DNA from: Euprymna scolopes
Lineage: Eukaryota > Mollusca > Cephalopoda > Sepiida > Sepiolidae
DNA: 20,867 nt
Assembly (NCBI GenBank): GCA_024364805.1
Contig: CM044490.1
Coordinates: forward strand, 90,571,397 to 90,592,263
Direction of reading: 5' to 3'
The notes below the pieces were generated by a model. The model made no database searches. It was not told the DNA's origin and saw nothing but the letters and a program-made list of their open reading frames with translations. Of the stretch, positions 1-9,529 are shown in pieces. Numbering within the stretch: the stretch's first letter is position 1; the number at the start of each line of letters is the position of its first letter. The position numbers and the translations under genes are program-made.

Positions 1-119
1 CGAGGCGGACGTCGGGACCATCTCTGTAAAGGATAACCAAAATTTGAAGTTAAATAAATTCCTTGTAAACATTCTTTGAAAGATAAGGTAGTAGAATTAG
101 CAATAACCGAAATGAGGGG

Positions 120-330
120 AAATAGAGAGCTTACCTTGGATACGTCTGTTGTGTTTCGGCTTGAGCGGAAGTGAGATTTCTAAGATGGCGTCCATGGGTT
201 TTTATTAGCGTTTACCCCATGCAATTATCGTTGAATCTGTCTGCTCTCGCGCGATTATACTAATACATAATTCCCGGCCGCTATAAACGCAGGTCACTGG
301 AAAGCAGTCAGGGGGCGTTTTGCAGATTGT
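120..330. promoter_or_regulatory. CpG-rich promoter-like cluster (ETS-like, YY1-like and TATA motifs)
   Basis: Seen: an ETS-like CGGAAGTG at 166-173, a YY1-like AAGATGGCG at 182-190, and many CpG dinucleotides in otherwise AT-rich sequence (for example around 246-253 and 275-282). A plus-strand TATAAA-type motif near 283 is followed about 25-28 nt later by an initiator-like CAGTCAG at about 306-312. Known: ETS and YY1 sites close together are common in animal housekeeping and divergent promoters. Inferred: this may be a host promoter, possibly bidirectional, since a minus-strand start codon and splice donor lie inside it. It could equally be the promoter of an unrecognised mobile element; the TATA/initiator layout resembles the LTR-like repeat at 917-1255. 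Confidence 0.35.
135..195 (-). CDS. Possible first coding exon, minus strand (partial gene)
   Basis: On the minus strand an ATG in good context (CCCATGG, first base at 195) opens 20 codons without a stop, beginning MDAILEISLPLKPKHNRRIQ. One further base is then followed by a good splice donor, AAG|GTAAGC, at 135/134. The exon would end in phase 1 and the gene would continue off the left edge of the window. No domain can be judged from 20 residues and I do not recognise the sequence. Support comes from the coincidence of start codon, open frame and donor inside the promoter-like cluster. A run of 20 open codons is short enough to arise by chance. Confidence 0.25.
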
Positions 331-410
331 GTGTAGGTGGTTCTGTCGATTCGATTGGATTGTGCATTATGACGAACCACGTGTCTGCGAGAAGCGAGTT
401 TTTTTCTTGC

Positions 411-412
<2 letters not shown>

Positions 413-462
<50 letters not shown>
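413..462. repeat. T homopolymer, about 50 bases
   Basis: An uninterrupted run of about 50 T. Read from the minus strand it is a poly(A) stretch, as at the tail of a retroposed copy, but I see no LINE, SINE or processed gene next to it. Its length may be unreliable in the assembly. It produces spurious phenylalanine-rich reading frames. Confidence 0.9.
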
Positions 463-463
<1 letters not shown>

Positions 464-916
464 TCTTCTTTCTCCACGGTTATTACAGACAAGAAACCCC
501 TCTCTTCTAGAGGTGGGCGATACTGACTATTTCCTATCTGTGTTCCTGATTTTTTTTTTTTTGTTGTTGTTTTGCCTACTACATTTTGCTTCAGATAAAT
601 ATCAATTTTCTGGGTCTATTCCACTGATAATTAGTAAAGTCATAAGATATTGAATTAGATAATAAAAAAAAAAAATACCTTTTTTGCACAAAAAATAGCT
701 TGATTAGCTCCCAAAAGCGAGAGATTCTTGCTTCACAGAATTTCAACAAAACTGAAGATTCTACAGATACTTTATGCGGAAGACAAAAATCTCAGACAGT
801 CGAAAGTCTGTCTGAAAATGACGTAAGGCAGTTAAAGGGAGGTAGGGAATGTTAATTGTTCCCCCAGCAGTGCATCTGTACATTTCTATCGTGAACGTTT
901 TTATGCTTTTTACCAT

Positions 917-1255
917 TTTATCGTAGCCTTGCTGTAATCACAGTGAGTTCTACTCAAACAGAATAATGGTGCGCAGCCCCAACGGTAAAACCCAGTTGCA
1001 CATGCGGCTGTTTAAAGTTTGTTTCAGCTGTGCACACATCGCCTTTCGACACCAACGCAAATTCTGTGGGCATATAAATGAAACTCTGTCTTTTTACGGG
1101 TATGTCTTGGAAAACACCTCACGTCATAAAGATGTTGTTTTTTTTTTCATCCAATTGGATTACGAAGAAAACAAATTTCAAAAATATGTTTTCAAACAGC
1201 GTTCATAGAAATATATAAAAAGGGCATTTTGTCACCCAAACCAGTCAGTCGAAGC
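917..1255 (+). repeat. Family B repeat, copy 1: CCAAT/TATA promoter block of a candidate LTR
   Basis: This block is clearly similar to the reverse complement of 12791-13134; both carry the string CAAATTCTGTGGGCATATAA. Conserved in both copies are a CCAAT box (about 1151 here), a TATA box (TATAAAAAGGGC, about 1214) and, about 33 nt further on, an initiator-like CCAGTCAGTCG (1241-1251). Downstream lie an AATAAA signal (about 1549) and an end CCCACAACA at 1683, preceded by a small GGACT/AGTCC inverted repeat. A promoter, then a poly(A) signal, then a terminal CA fit a solo LTR of roughly 830 bp (about 850-1683), though its left end and target duplication are not clear. The alternative is a duplicated host promoter. 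Treated as a fossil LTR of an unassigned retroelement. Confidence 0.5.
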
Positions 1256-1689
1256 CCAACCAGCATGCTGCAGACTTCATCATCGACTCTGTCCCACGGG
1301 ACGTTAAATGCGCACGACCGATAAGAAATTTTCCACGGAAATGGACTTTTTACCTTTTCTTTCTCTCTGCTAAAGTAAGCGATGGACTTTTCTGTTGGTT
1401 AATTATTCCTAAAAAAAGGATTGGTTATTTCTAACCGAGAACTTTTACTTTTCTACTTCCTTTCATTTTATTACCTCAGTCGCAAGAAGAGACTCATTAA
1501 GAGAAAACCTTCTGGTCTTCTCTTTTCACTTAATATCGATTTTGAAAAATAAATTTTGTATAAAATTTATTCATCCGCCTCAGTCATCTTTGTTTGATTG
1601 TGCAACACCATTTCACACCCATTTATTATTATTTTTATTCCCATTTGTTGCGGACTGTAGGTGTCGATGTTAGTCCCACAACAATTTTT

Positions 1690-2188
1690 TGATTTAATTA
1701 TTTTTCTATGTTCCTGCTTTTAAATTAATTTTTTTTCAAGATTATATAAAAATTTATATTACGCCAAAAGTTTAACATTCATGTAAGCAAGGAAAATATT
1801 AAAATCTTACTTATAAAAATTATGTGAAACCTGTGATTTAAAAAAAAAAAAAAAAAGTAGAAATATTTTTTACAATTATAATTATTTTGTGTGAAAATAT
1901 TAAATATTCAATGATAATATCGGTAGTTCGAGAAATTGATTTTTCTTTGAGTTATATCGAATTCATTAATATCGACTTTAGGGGATTTTTTTGTAATGTT
2001 CCTGTAAAAATTAAATATTTTTTTAATTGTTATAATTTACGATGCTTTATTTTCATAAAAAAAGCAAAAAATAAATTCATGCATTTTTTTTTTTTTACTA
2101 CTAAAAACCATAACTTTAGTAAACATATTTTTTGTTTAAACAAAACAATACATTCTCACTAAATTTACATAAAAATAATGGGTTCATT
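1690..2188. other. AT-rich stretch without recognisable gene
   Basis: Very AT-rich sequence with several A or T runs (for example about 1840-1855 and 2083-2096). I see no coding frame of believable composition, no RNA gene and no mobile-element end. The open frame at 1887-2162 is a product of low complexity. Confidence 0.6.
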
Positions 2189-2192
2189 ATAT

Positions 2193-3019
2193 TCCGTGAG
2201 TATTATTTTCAAGTCTCACACAAAAACACACGTTCACATTTCAAGCTATATTACTTGTCGCATACATACGCGCACACAAACATACGTGCGCACGTCCACA
2301 CACGTACATATATTCATGTTCGCATACATACACTCACATTCACGTGTATATACACACACGCTAACGTACACACATGTACTCACACATGCGCACACGAACG
2401 CACACATGGACGACGTCACTTCCGCTTTCAATGGAAATCCACACATGCACAAAAGACGCTCCGGAAACGAGTATAAAAGAAAGAGCAATAAGTGGCTCCT
2501 CCTTTTAGGCCCAGCTTTCGAGCTGGTTAGTCTACGGACCGACTGCGTGCGTCACGTCCACTTACTAGTATGTGGGACAAAAAGCTAACAGACCGTACGT
2601 ACACATTCTCACTCTTTCTCTCTCTATCTACTACTGGTCCCTGAGAACACCTTTGCGTAGCTGACTGCTAACATGGCATACAGCTTAACCTCTATCCTCT
2701 TCTTTGTCTACACGCTGGACTATCGTTCTCATTTTCCACTACATCACTCACTTCTTTTCCCACGCGCGAACAAACGATAGTGACCCGAACGTGAGATGAA
2801 AACATATTTCCTTTTTCCTTCGACAATACCAGTCCTCTACAAACGATGGTTACACCCGCGCGGACATGAACACATGTTATATCTAAAACATTCATTCTTT
2901 CAACAGTAAATAAACGACACGTTTACCTTATCCATCAATTGAGTTTTTGTTTCCTTCAATTCCATTCGTTTCATCATTTTCTTGTAGCGAGCTAGGGTAT
3001 TATATCCTGGTCCGCAGCA
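2193..3019 (+). mobile_element. Solo LTR, family A copy 1 (LTR retrotransposon fossil)
   Basis: This 827-bp block matches 11575-12385 along its whole length and 13929-14654 in reverse. Layout in order: a start corresponding to TGTGC in the other copies, a conserved TCTCACACAAAAACAC motif (about 2213), about 180 bp rich in CACACGTA-type alternating bases, a TATA-like GTATAAAAG (about 2470), a conserved CTATGTGGGACAAAAAGC-like block, an AATAAA signal (about 2908), and an AT-rich palindrome (2992-3010) just before the terminal CA at 3018-3019. The 4-bp sequence ATAT flanks both sides (2189-2192 and 3020-3023), a plausible though low-complexity target duplication. No PBS, gag or pol adjoins it, so it is a solo LTR, probably Ty3/gypsy-like. 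It is well diverged from the other copies, hence old. Confidence 0.7.
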
Positions 3020-3170
3020 ATATACTGAATTAAAATTGGTTAATTTCCTGATTTTTGGTGAATTTTTAAGTAAAGGGAAGGGTCAAAATGTTTATACAAT
3101 TTGAGCATCAGCATTCATTTTGCACGTACCTAGAGAAAGAGTTTGAAAAAGTGGGGAAAGACTGGTATCT
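3020..3170. other. Unassigned spacer
   Basis: Short stretch between the family A solo LTR and an LTR-like block. No primer-binding site or gag-like frame follows the LTR, which supports reading the LTR as solo. Confidence 0.5.
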
Positions 3171-3288
3171 TGTTAATATAGGTTTTATTAACTAAAAGAA
3201 TACACGTGACATGTTATTGATGAGAGTCGTAAAGATGGAATCACATCTATACATCTATGTGAACTCGGTTCCCATAATACTCCCCCCC
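3171..3288 (-). mobile_element. Short LTR-like block with adjacent purine tract (copia-like fossil, tentative)
   Basis: On the minus strand a G-rich purine run, GGGGGGGAG (3280-3288), leads straight into a block of about 109 bp that starts TATTATGGG and ends TATTAACA at 3171. It carries an AATAAA signal near its end. A polypurine tract written GGGGGAG immediately before the 3' LTR is the usual arrangement in Ty1/copia elements. No recognisable pol remains upstream on the same strand, so the assignment rests on the tract and the block ends alone. Confidence 0.35.
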
Positions 3289-4239
3289 TAGTTAGCTGGA
3301 AGCTAGAGGAAAGGAAACAAAAATGTAGAGAACATGCAGATGTACATGGCTGATGGATAATAGAATGAAGAAGAAGTTATTTTATTAAATGTTAAGGTGA
3401 AGAAAAAAGGGTTGAAAGGATATCAGACAAAGAGTTTGGAGCTTGTGCAACTGTGTTGAAGATCACAAGACGACGTTGTGAATTTTGAGTGCGAGAGGTT
3501 GCGGTCGTAGACTGTATTTCTGCAGTTGAGTCTGGGAAGCATGCACAGGTGTCAGCACAGTGGGTTAAGTTTGATTGAGTTAGTTCGCATCGTTCACGAA
3601 TATGCATGTACGTTCGTAGTGCAAGGAATGTTTCCGTTCACAGAAAGCACGTGTTCAGATGATTGGTGTAACCAGTGAGTTGGTCAGATCATGAATGTCC
3701 AGTGATGAGTTTGTAGTGTGCGTTTTACATATTAGTTGGTATAACTTCTGTCGTGAGGTCGTTGTGAGTTCTAGGAGTTTACAGTGCTTGACGAGTGTCT
3801 TTGTAAGTTTGTTTGTCACATTTGTTGCTACAAAAGGTTGATATGCCGTAAGGTGTTGCTAGAAAGGATTGATAAACCATAATATGTTGCTGGAAAGGGT
3901 TGATATGCCGTAACATGTTTTTGTTCTTTTTCCTTTTCTGCTTGTGAATACATCTCCTGGCCAAGGGGAATAATCTGTGGTATTTTATTACTGCTAGAGG
4001 TCGCTGGAAGTGATAATACTAGAGAGGCAGGGGGATGAGAATGATTTAAAAACATATTATTTTATTTTCTTTGCATTATTAGATCTCTGCATTTAAAAAG
4101 AACAAAAAGAAAAAAGATCTACTTTTTTACTTGAATCTGAAAACTTTGGCGATACTTTGAGGTCAGTATCGCCTAGATATTTAACTTAAAATGATCTCTC
4201 CCTTCCAAATCACATAACTTTTTTAAAAATATATAATCA
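3289..4239. other. Unassigned stretch of about 950 bp
   Basis: No gene recognised. The minus-strand frames here (about 3392-3607 and 3779-4055) show no known motif, and part of them is created by the 31-bp repeat at 3824-3916. If the LTR-like block at 3171-3288 is real, this could be the decayed interior of that element. The sequence gives no positive sign of it. Confidence 0.4.
3824..3916. repeat. 31-bp tandem repeat, three copies
   Basis: Three successive units begin with GTTGCT at about 3824, 3855 and 3886, each running GTTGCT..AAAGG.TTGATA...CCGTAA. They differ at several positions, so the array is not recent. No function is suggested. Confidence 0.8.
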
Positions 4240-4945
4240 CTAGCAGTTCAACCCGGCGTTGCTCAGCCCTATGTACTGTTTATAATTTGCCCTACCTGTG
4301 AATACACTTTATGTAAAATTTCAAATGTTTAGACCATAAATTGCCTGAGTAATTTTGTAGAGACTGCAGAGGTCAATTTTTTTTAAAACTCTGACCCCAA
4401 TTTTGACCCCTTAACATTTATTATTTTGGTTTCAAATCACAATATAAAGTTTTATCTATGTCCAAGTTACCTACATATAAAATTTCAAGTCTTTAGACCT
4501 AAAATTGGCAGAGGAATTTGGAAGAATCTGCAAAGGTCAACTCTTTACACTCTGACCCTTTTGGCAGCCAAATTTTCGTCCCAAAACTGATTAAAATGCT
4601 TTCCGCATATTTGAATACCCGTTATGTATAAATTTCAAATATTTAGACCCAAAATTGGCCGAGTAGTTTGCTAGAGACCGCAAGGGTAAAATCTTTGGAA
4701 CTTTGACCCCTTGGCAGCTTAAATTTTTGACCTGAACCGATTAAAAAGCTTGCCCTATCTCTGAATACCCTTTATGTAAAATTTCAAATGTTTCGACCAG
4801 AAATTGGCTGAGTAATTTGGTAGAGACCGCAGAGGTTAATGGTTTTTAAACTTTGACACCAATTTTGACCTCTTAACATTTATTTTTTTGCGTGCGAATC
4901 AAATTAAAAAGTTTGATCCATGTCCAAGTAACCTACATGATATGT
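4240..4945 (-). mobile_element. Helitron-like 3' end with internal repeat array (fossil)
   Basis: On the minus strand the block ends GAGCAACGCCGGGT, then a short spacer, then CTAG followed by T (CTAG at 4240-4243). This is the layout of a Helitron 3' terminus: a small hairpin, then CTRR, inserted before T. The core CAACGCCGGGT is shared with the clearer Helitron end at 10814-10824, so both belong to related families, although the hairpin here is decayed. The interior to about 4945 is an array of about 150-bp units. The 5' TC end cannot be placed. No Rep/helicase coding remains, so it was non-autonomous or is a fragment. Confidence 0.55.
4300..4945. repeat. Degenerate tandem array, about 150-163 bp period
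   Basis: The motif TATGTAAAATTTCAAATGTTTAGACC or a close variant recurs with its AATTTCAA core at about 4318, 4481, 4631 and 4780. Each is followed by an AAATTGGC.GAGTAATTTG-like and a GAGACCGCAGAGGT-like block. Spacings are 163, 150 and 149 bp. The last unit breaks off near 4945. The units are well diverged. Confidence 0.8.
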
Positions 4946-5081
4946 CCTAAGGTGGCCTATTATACGAACAATCAAAGAAAGGAATAAATAACTATACACT
5001 GTGGTTTGATTAAAGAAAGATAAGTTTATTTACATATTTACATAAAAACAAATAAAGCGTGTTATCGTTCAGGAAGAAGTC

Positions 5082-5745
5082 TCAGTTCAAAAAAAGTCCA
5101 GTGAATCCGGTGACTCGGTTCCTTATGTAGAATGTTCTGGATTGATTACCTATCTCCACATAGCACATCTCCCCCAAGCCAATTTCTTCTTGTTTGTTTT
5201 TAGGTATGAGGCTCAGTCGGTTAACTTTTTTTTTCACCCTTGTGCCTTTTCTCCTCAACACCGTTTTAGGGAGTGGAGCTGGTGGTGAAACTGGTACTCT
5301 CTGACCTGGAGTAGAAGATACTACTCTCGGAGTAGGGTGTGCTATGGGTAGAGGAATATTAAAAGAGTCATACAATACCTCTAAGTTCATTATCTTCTGC
5401 CTGTTTGTAGTCATCAGTGTGTCGAGGTCTTAGCTGATTCATATGCCTGCAACAGTCAAATTTACTACTTCTTACCGAATATAGCATGTTACCAATTCTT
5501 TTCATAATCATCCCCTCCTCCCAAAAGCTTTTCCCAGCCCTATAATTCAAGGAAAATATTTTGTCACCAGGTTTGTAGAACCTTGTCGAGTTATCTTCTC
5601 TCATTGCTGTTCTTGGTTGCATTTGGTAAAATGCTGTCAAATACGGATCTGATTTTCCATGTTAACATCAGTTCAGCTGGTGACAAACCGGCATTCGGGT
5701 TTGGGTTAGGAGTGATCCTGTATACCAACAAAAAATTTTCAAGAC
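5082..5745 (-). pseudogene. E1 integrase C-terminal region and pol tail (fossil)
   Basis: The minus strand encodes typical gypsy integrase C-terminal text. A segment near 5735-5640 reads NPNAGLSPAELMLTWKIR, matching the conserved SPAELMFGRKIR-type block. Next comes FYKPGDKIFSLNYRAGKSFW (about 5580-5520), then a beta-rich segment ending CCRHMNQLRPRHTD, the usual end of the integrase SH3-like DNA-binding domain. A proline- and lysine-rich tail follows to 5082. The upstream integrase core is separated from it by the LINE insertion. The region is broken. Confidence 0.8.
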
Positions 5746-5749
5746 TCTT

Positions 5750-6260
5750 CTTATTTTTATTTTTTATTTTACTTTTGTTAGTTTGAACAGATCAAGAGGC
5801 TCCTTCCTGGGGCTAACACTTTATTCTATTACAGTTTAAATTTATATCCGAGAGCTCTTTTAAGGATAGACACTGTTCCCTTTATGGTAGCTATCTGTAT
5901 TTCCTTACAGCTTGGTTTTCCAGGGATTGCTCCTAAGTATTTATATGGTTCTTTTTTATTAGGCCAGTTGCTCCTGTCACAACTGGTATAATATTTCTTT
6001 CTTTCAGAGACCATGTTTTTAGATCATTTTTTAGGTCCTGATATTTTATTATTTATATTTAGTTATCTTTTCCCGTTCTGCTCTATTAAGGCCAAAGTCG
6101 TTTGGAACTGTGACGTCGATAATAAGTGCAGTTCTTTCGGGCTTGTTCCATATAACAATATCTGGCTTGATGGCCTTGTCTTTTATGTATCTTCCCGCCT
6201 GTATGTCTTTGTCGTAGAACACTTTCACTTTTCCATTCATCATGCCTTGGTGTTTCCTTA
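5750..6260 (-). mobile_element. LINE 3' end with restriction-like endonuclease domain
   Basis: Minus-strand text includes IKPDIVIWNKPERTALIIDV (about 6170-6110), the PD..D core of a restriction-like endonuclease, then TVPNDFGLNRAEREKITKYK. In another frame, GAIPGKPSCKEIQIATIKGT (about 5930-5870) follows and ends GYKFKL. This C-terminal module is typical of LINE clades with a restriction-like endonuclease after the reverse transcriptase (R2/R4/Dong/NeSL type). The two segments lie in different frames, so at least one frameshift occurred between about 6049 and 6014. The 3' end has an A-rich AAATA-type tail (5750-5770). The 5' part is absent, as usual for 5'-truncated copies. Imperfectly matching AAGACTCTT (5741-5749) and AAGCTCTTT (6261-6269) flank it and may be the target duplication. 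Confidence 0.75.
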
Positions 6261-6264
6261 AAGC

Positions 6265-6655
6265 TCTTTTTTAACATATCAACAAATCTCTCAACGAGGC
6301 CATTTGACCTTGGATGGTATATTGCAGTTGTTAACTGTTCAATGGATAGGACCTTGCAGAATTCTTCAAACTCTTTTGACAGTAAATTGGGTGCCATTGT
6401 AACTGACAACAGTGTTAGGTACTCCAAAAGGATGGAAGAGACGTTTTAATGCATCTATAGTACTAGTCAATGTCGGATATTTACACTTAAACACTTCCGG
6501 CCATTTTGTAAAGCTGTCGACAACCACTAAGAAATAATGTCCATTTAGCAGACCTGCATAGTCAATGTGTAACCACATCCATGGTGCATCTATCTTCAGC
6601 CATAGTTGTATCTGTACAGGTGGTGCCTTTGCTGCAAGCTGACCATGACAACGTT
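6265..6655 (-). pseudogene. E1 integrase core (fossil)
   Basis: Minus-strand text runs from CHGQLAAKAPPVQIQL (end of the zinc-binding region) through WLHIDYAGLLNGHYFLVVVD and SFTKWPEVFKC to a frame carrying LTTAIYHPRSNGLVERFVDM (about 6340-6280). These are the standard blocks of a Ty3/gypsy integrase: the HxDxAGP-type first acidic block, the VVVDSFTKWPE block, and the HPxSNGxxER block. At the left the LINE starts inside the integrase; at the right E2 begins. The core is broken and cannot act. Confidence 0.8.
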
Positions 6656-6743
6656 GAAGTAAATCTAGAGAGAGGGAGAAAATCACAAGGCGAATGGAAG
6701 GCTTGGTAGAGCTTAAGGAAGCTTTATTCAACTAATAAAACAT
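6654..6743 (-). repeat. E2 downstream LTR (partial match)
   Basis: Matches the right-hand LTR from its TTGAAG block through GGAAGGCTTGGTAGAGCTTA to the end ACTAATAAAACA at 6743. Read on the minus strand it carries an AATAAA signal near the start. Confidence 0.8.
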
Positions 6744-7030
6744 TACATGGGCAGAGGTAACATCGTTCGTCTATCGAAAAAGTCACTCTGTAGAATATTA
6801 GGAAAAGGGCCGCAACTCCATTATGACAAGCAGAAGGACAGCGCAGGAGAGTTCCATTATTTCACCATATTCTCCGCCGCCCGGAAATGTTCAGGTCCTC
6901 TAGTTTCCAAAAGACCGAGTAGCTTCAGGTGTATCAGCTCTAACTGAAAATAAAGAAGGAAAAGAGAAAAGGGTCAAAGTAGGTAATTCTCAGTTAAATA
7001 CTGAGGTATTCATCTGACTCTAGGAGAGCA
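6744..7030 (-). other. E2 3' untranslated region
   Basis: Between the end of the pol tail and the downstream LTR. It holds a purine-rich stretch and the block GAAAATAAAGAAGGAAAAGA (about 6944-6963), which has a counterpart in the E3 remnant near 15690. No coding sequence is recognised. Confidence 0.55.
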
Positions 7031-7773
7031 TCAAAGGTTATTCGTCTCCTGGTCTGTTGAAGGGCTCCTCGGGTTATCATTCAGAAGCCTCGGTAGGGAA
7101 GAGGCATGTGCAAAAGTTTCTAAGTTAGGATCCATGAAATCTTCCGTTGCCTGGTTTTTAGGGTCCTCTATCAGAGTAGGAGCGTTAGCTGATTCCTCCA
7201 TCGGGGCTATAGGAGAGTCAGACTGGGTAGGGGCTTGTAGCAGAAACAAATGGAACCTTTTTTCTTTTAACGAATCAATGCCTCTCCCCTGTGCTATTTG
7301 GCCACATACTGGCCAATCAGGGGTACGGCGCATTGATCCTTCCTATCCCCTAAGGAATTTGGCCAGCATCCGGTTTGAAGAATAAGAACTCGTCCTTACT
7401 GAGAGAGACACCAAACGGAATGGACCCTTTTCTTCGCTCTCTCCACCTCGGTGTTATTCCTACCGGTATCGACGATTCCACTGGGAATAACTACCGCGAT
7501 AGCACCAGGTAGCCGGAGTCCAGCCTTTGACCAGGAACCTATCACATTCTCCTTAATAAACCTTTTCTGTGTTACATTTTATGAAGTTGTTGTGTTCGTC
7601 ATTTCAGAAGCTTGTGTTGAATTATTTATTTTCTTAGGTTGTGCCCTAAAAGCATTTAAAACGCTAAAGTCTTCCGTAGAATCCAGTTCTAGATGTAGTA
7701 GTGTACTGTTTTTTTTCTCACCAAGGGGATTAATATGACGAAGAGACACTGTCGTTTCCCTCCCGTTATTCAA
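7031..7773 (-). pseudogene. E2 integrase end and pol C-terminal tail (fossil)
   Basis: The first part on the minus strand (7773-7700) contains NNGRETTVSLRHINPLGE, the block that closes the integrase in this gypsy lineage (usual form DGRETTVSTKHLAP.G). A low-complexity acidic and Ser/Thr/Pro-rich tail follows, including PTQSDSPIAPMEESANAPTL (about 7220-7170), and ends at 7031. The tail has no recognised domain. The E3 remnant has a comparable tail at 15782-15970. Confidence 0.65.
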
Positions 7774-7823
7774 CCGTACATGAGTATAGTTAGGGTTTAC
7801 ATCAAGAATATCAAAAGTTTCTA

Positions 7824-8684
7824 CTAGTGGTTTATATTTACTGTCAGAAGAGCAGTTTTAGACTTAGTTAACCAAGTTGGTATGGATCCTCCAGAAGAAC
7901 ATTTTCTTTGGAAGTTAAACATCCGTTCATGGGGTGTATAATTGGAGGCAGTGGAAAGCAAAGAACGTATACAGTGGAGAGCTACGTCAAGGACTTTCTC
8001 CCAGCTAACAATAGACAGATTACTAGACTGTAGTGCCAGGTTGACTGTCTGCCAAATAATGCCATTGTATCTCTCTGCTTGTCCGTTGCCTTGTGGATTA
8101 AACGCAGTAGTTCTACTAGTGGCAATGCATCGAGAGTGTACGAATTCTTTCAGCTCCTCCGACATGAAAGCAGTTCCTCGATCAGAGTGCACGAAAGAAG
8201 GGTTTCCGAAAATAGAAAACAGGCTGAATAGGTGTTTCTTTACAGCAGTGAGGTTCGCACAGGGGTAGGCAAAGGGAAAGCAAGAGTATTCATTAACCAC
8301 AGTTAGTATGTACTTGTTACGCATGTTAGAGAGTAGGGGTCCGTTGGAGTCCATACTTAATCTCTCAAATGGTTGGCTTGCTTTTATGAGTGTTTGCGGA
8401 AACGTCTTCACAAATCTTGGTTTTATCTCAGAGAAAACTTGACAAGATTTAGTTATAGCTTTTATGTCTTCTACCGAATAAGGCATGTTCTTACTCCTGA
8501 CAAAATGCAGAATTCTAGTTACTCCTGTGTGGCATAAATTTTTGTGTAGATCAAACAATTTGTCGGTAGTGGTAGTAGCAGAGCAGAATCGAGATAGCAT
8601 ATCCGTTGCAGCATTATGCTTTCCAGGCCTATACATGATGTCGTAGCAGAAGCACATGTTTGGAAGCATCCATTTCAATTTCAA
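7824..8684 (-). pseudogene. E2 RNase H end and integrase (fossil, longest open stretch)
   Basis: A 286-codon open stretch. It starts with the end of the RNase H/connection region (YDIMYRPGKHNAATDMLSRF, about residues 14-33). The integrase zinc-binding region follows with HKNLCHTGVTRILHFVRSKN (about 47-66), then the core: FERLSMDSNGPLLSNMRNKY (about 106-125), FGNPSFVHSDRGTAFMSEEL (about 159-178), and TAFNPQGNGQAERYNGIIWQ (about 193-212). Near the end, SIPTWLTKSKTALL is the usual close of the core in this lineage. This is a Ty3/gypsy integrase. It belongs to a broken element and is annotated as a fossil despite its long open frame. Confidence 0.85.
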
Positions 8685-8819
8685 GCGGTGAATCAGATTC
8701 TATACTGGCCAGAGATGATTCAGCAATCTCCTTCTTTAGGAGAAGGACGGTGTCAGCCTGTTTTTCAGTGACTGACTCTAGTTAAGGGATATAACTTTTC
8801 AGAAAAATTTGATATCCAC

Positions 8820-9480
8820 TTAGAATAGTGCGAGAACATCCCCATTGCTCAACGGAGTGTAGAGAGGTTTTTCGGTATCAGTAGGTTTTACCGACCCCTT
8901 GCTTATGGTATACCCAAGTAAGTCCACAGAGTTAAGAGAATAAAGGCATTTATTTTTATTCAGGGTTAAACCATATTTAGCCACACTTTCCATAAAACCT
9001 TTCAGGTTTCTATCATGTTCTGCATGATTATGTCCACAAATAGTGACGTTGTCTATATAAGCATAAGTGCCTCGAAGTTCTTCTTGCTTTATGATATCGT
9101 CTATCACCCGCTGAAAGCTTGCTACTCCATTAGTCACCCCAAAAGGAATTCGGCAGAATTGGTACAGAGACCCAGCCGCTTCAAAGGCTGTGTATTTACG
9201 CTCGTCTGATGGCAACCTGATGATAGGTGCTGGTGAAATCGAGCGTGCTAAATATTTGATAGCCGGCTATTTCGTTCACTATATCTTCTATCCGCGTCCA
9301 GTAGCGTGAAACAGTTTATCATATGAGAGTAATCCACGACGAGCCTTTTCTTGTGGTTTGGGGGCGATATCACCAGTATCTGGGCCCTCCATGGCGATTG
9401 AGAAGGTTCTTTTTTTTTCTTTCAGCATACGCGATATTTCTGACCGAATAAATTGCATGTCAGGAAGGCTATGTCTCCTG
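8820..9480 (-). pseudogene. E2 reverse transcriptase (fossil)
   Basis: The region begins with SPWRAQILVISPPNHKKRLV and VDYSHMINCFTLLDA (about 9400-9310), the first conserved reverse transcriptase blocks of Ty3/gypsy pol. It continues with YTAFEAAGSLYQFCRIPFGV (about 9190-9130), a palm block containing YIDNVTI (about 9062-9042), and LTLNKNKCLYSLNSVDLLGY (about 8960-8900). The order and spacing are those of gypsy reverse transcriptase. The element is broken. Confidence 0.8.
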
Positions 9481-9529
9481 GATTTTACAGCTATTGAACG
9501 ACAGAATAGATTTAGTTTTAGCCTGTGTT

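Noticed and set aside
320-653. Two overlapping plus-strand open frames rich in phenylalanine.
   Set aside because: They are created by the 50-base T run and have no start context, domain or plausible composition.
2132-2588. Open frames on both strands rich in His, Thr and Ala, or Cys and Val, and the similar frames at 11400-12022 and 14431-14655.
   Set aside because: They translate the CACACGTA-rich tract of the family A LTRs; all frames are open because of the repeat.
3824-4945. Repeat arrays as a CRISPR array.
   Set aside because: The 31-bp units are contiguous with no spacers, the larger units are about 150 bp and diverged, and the sequence is plainly from an animal.
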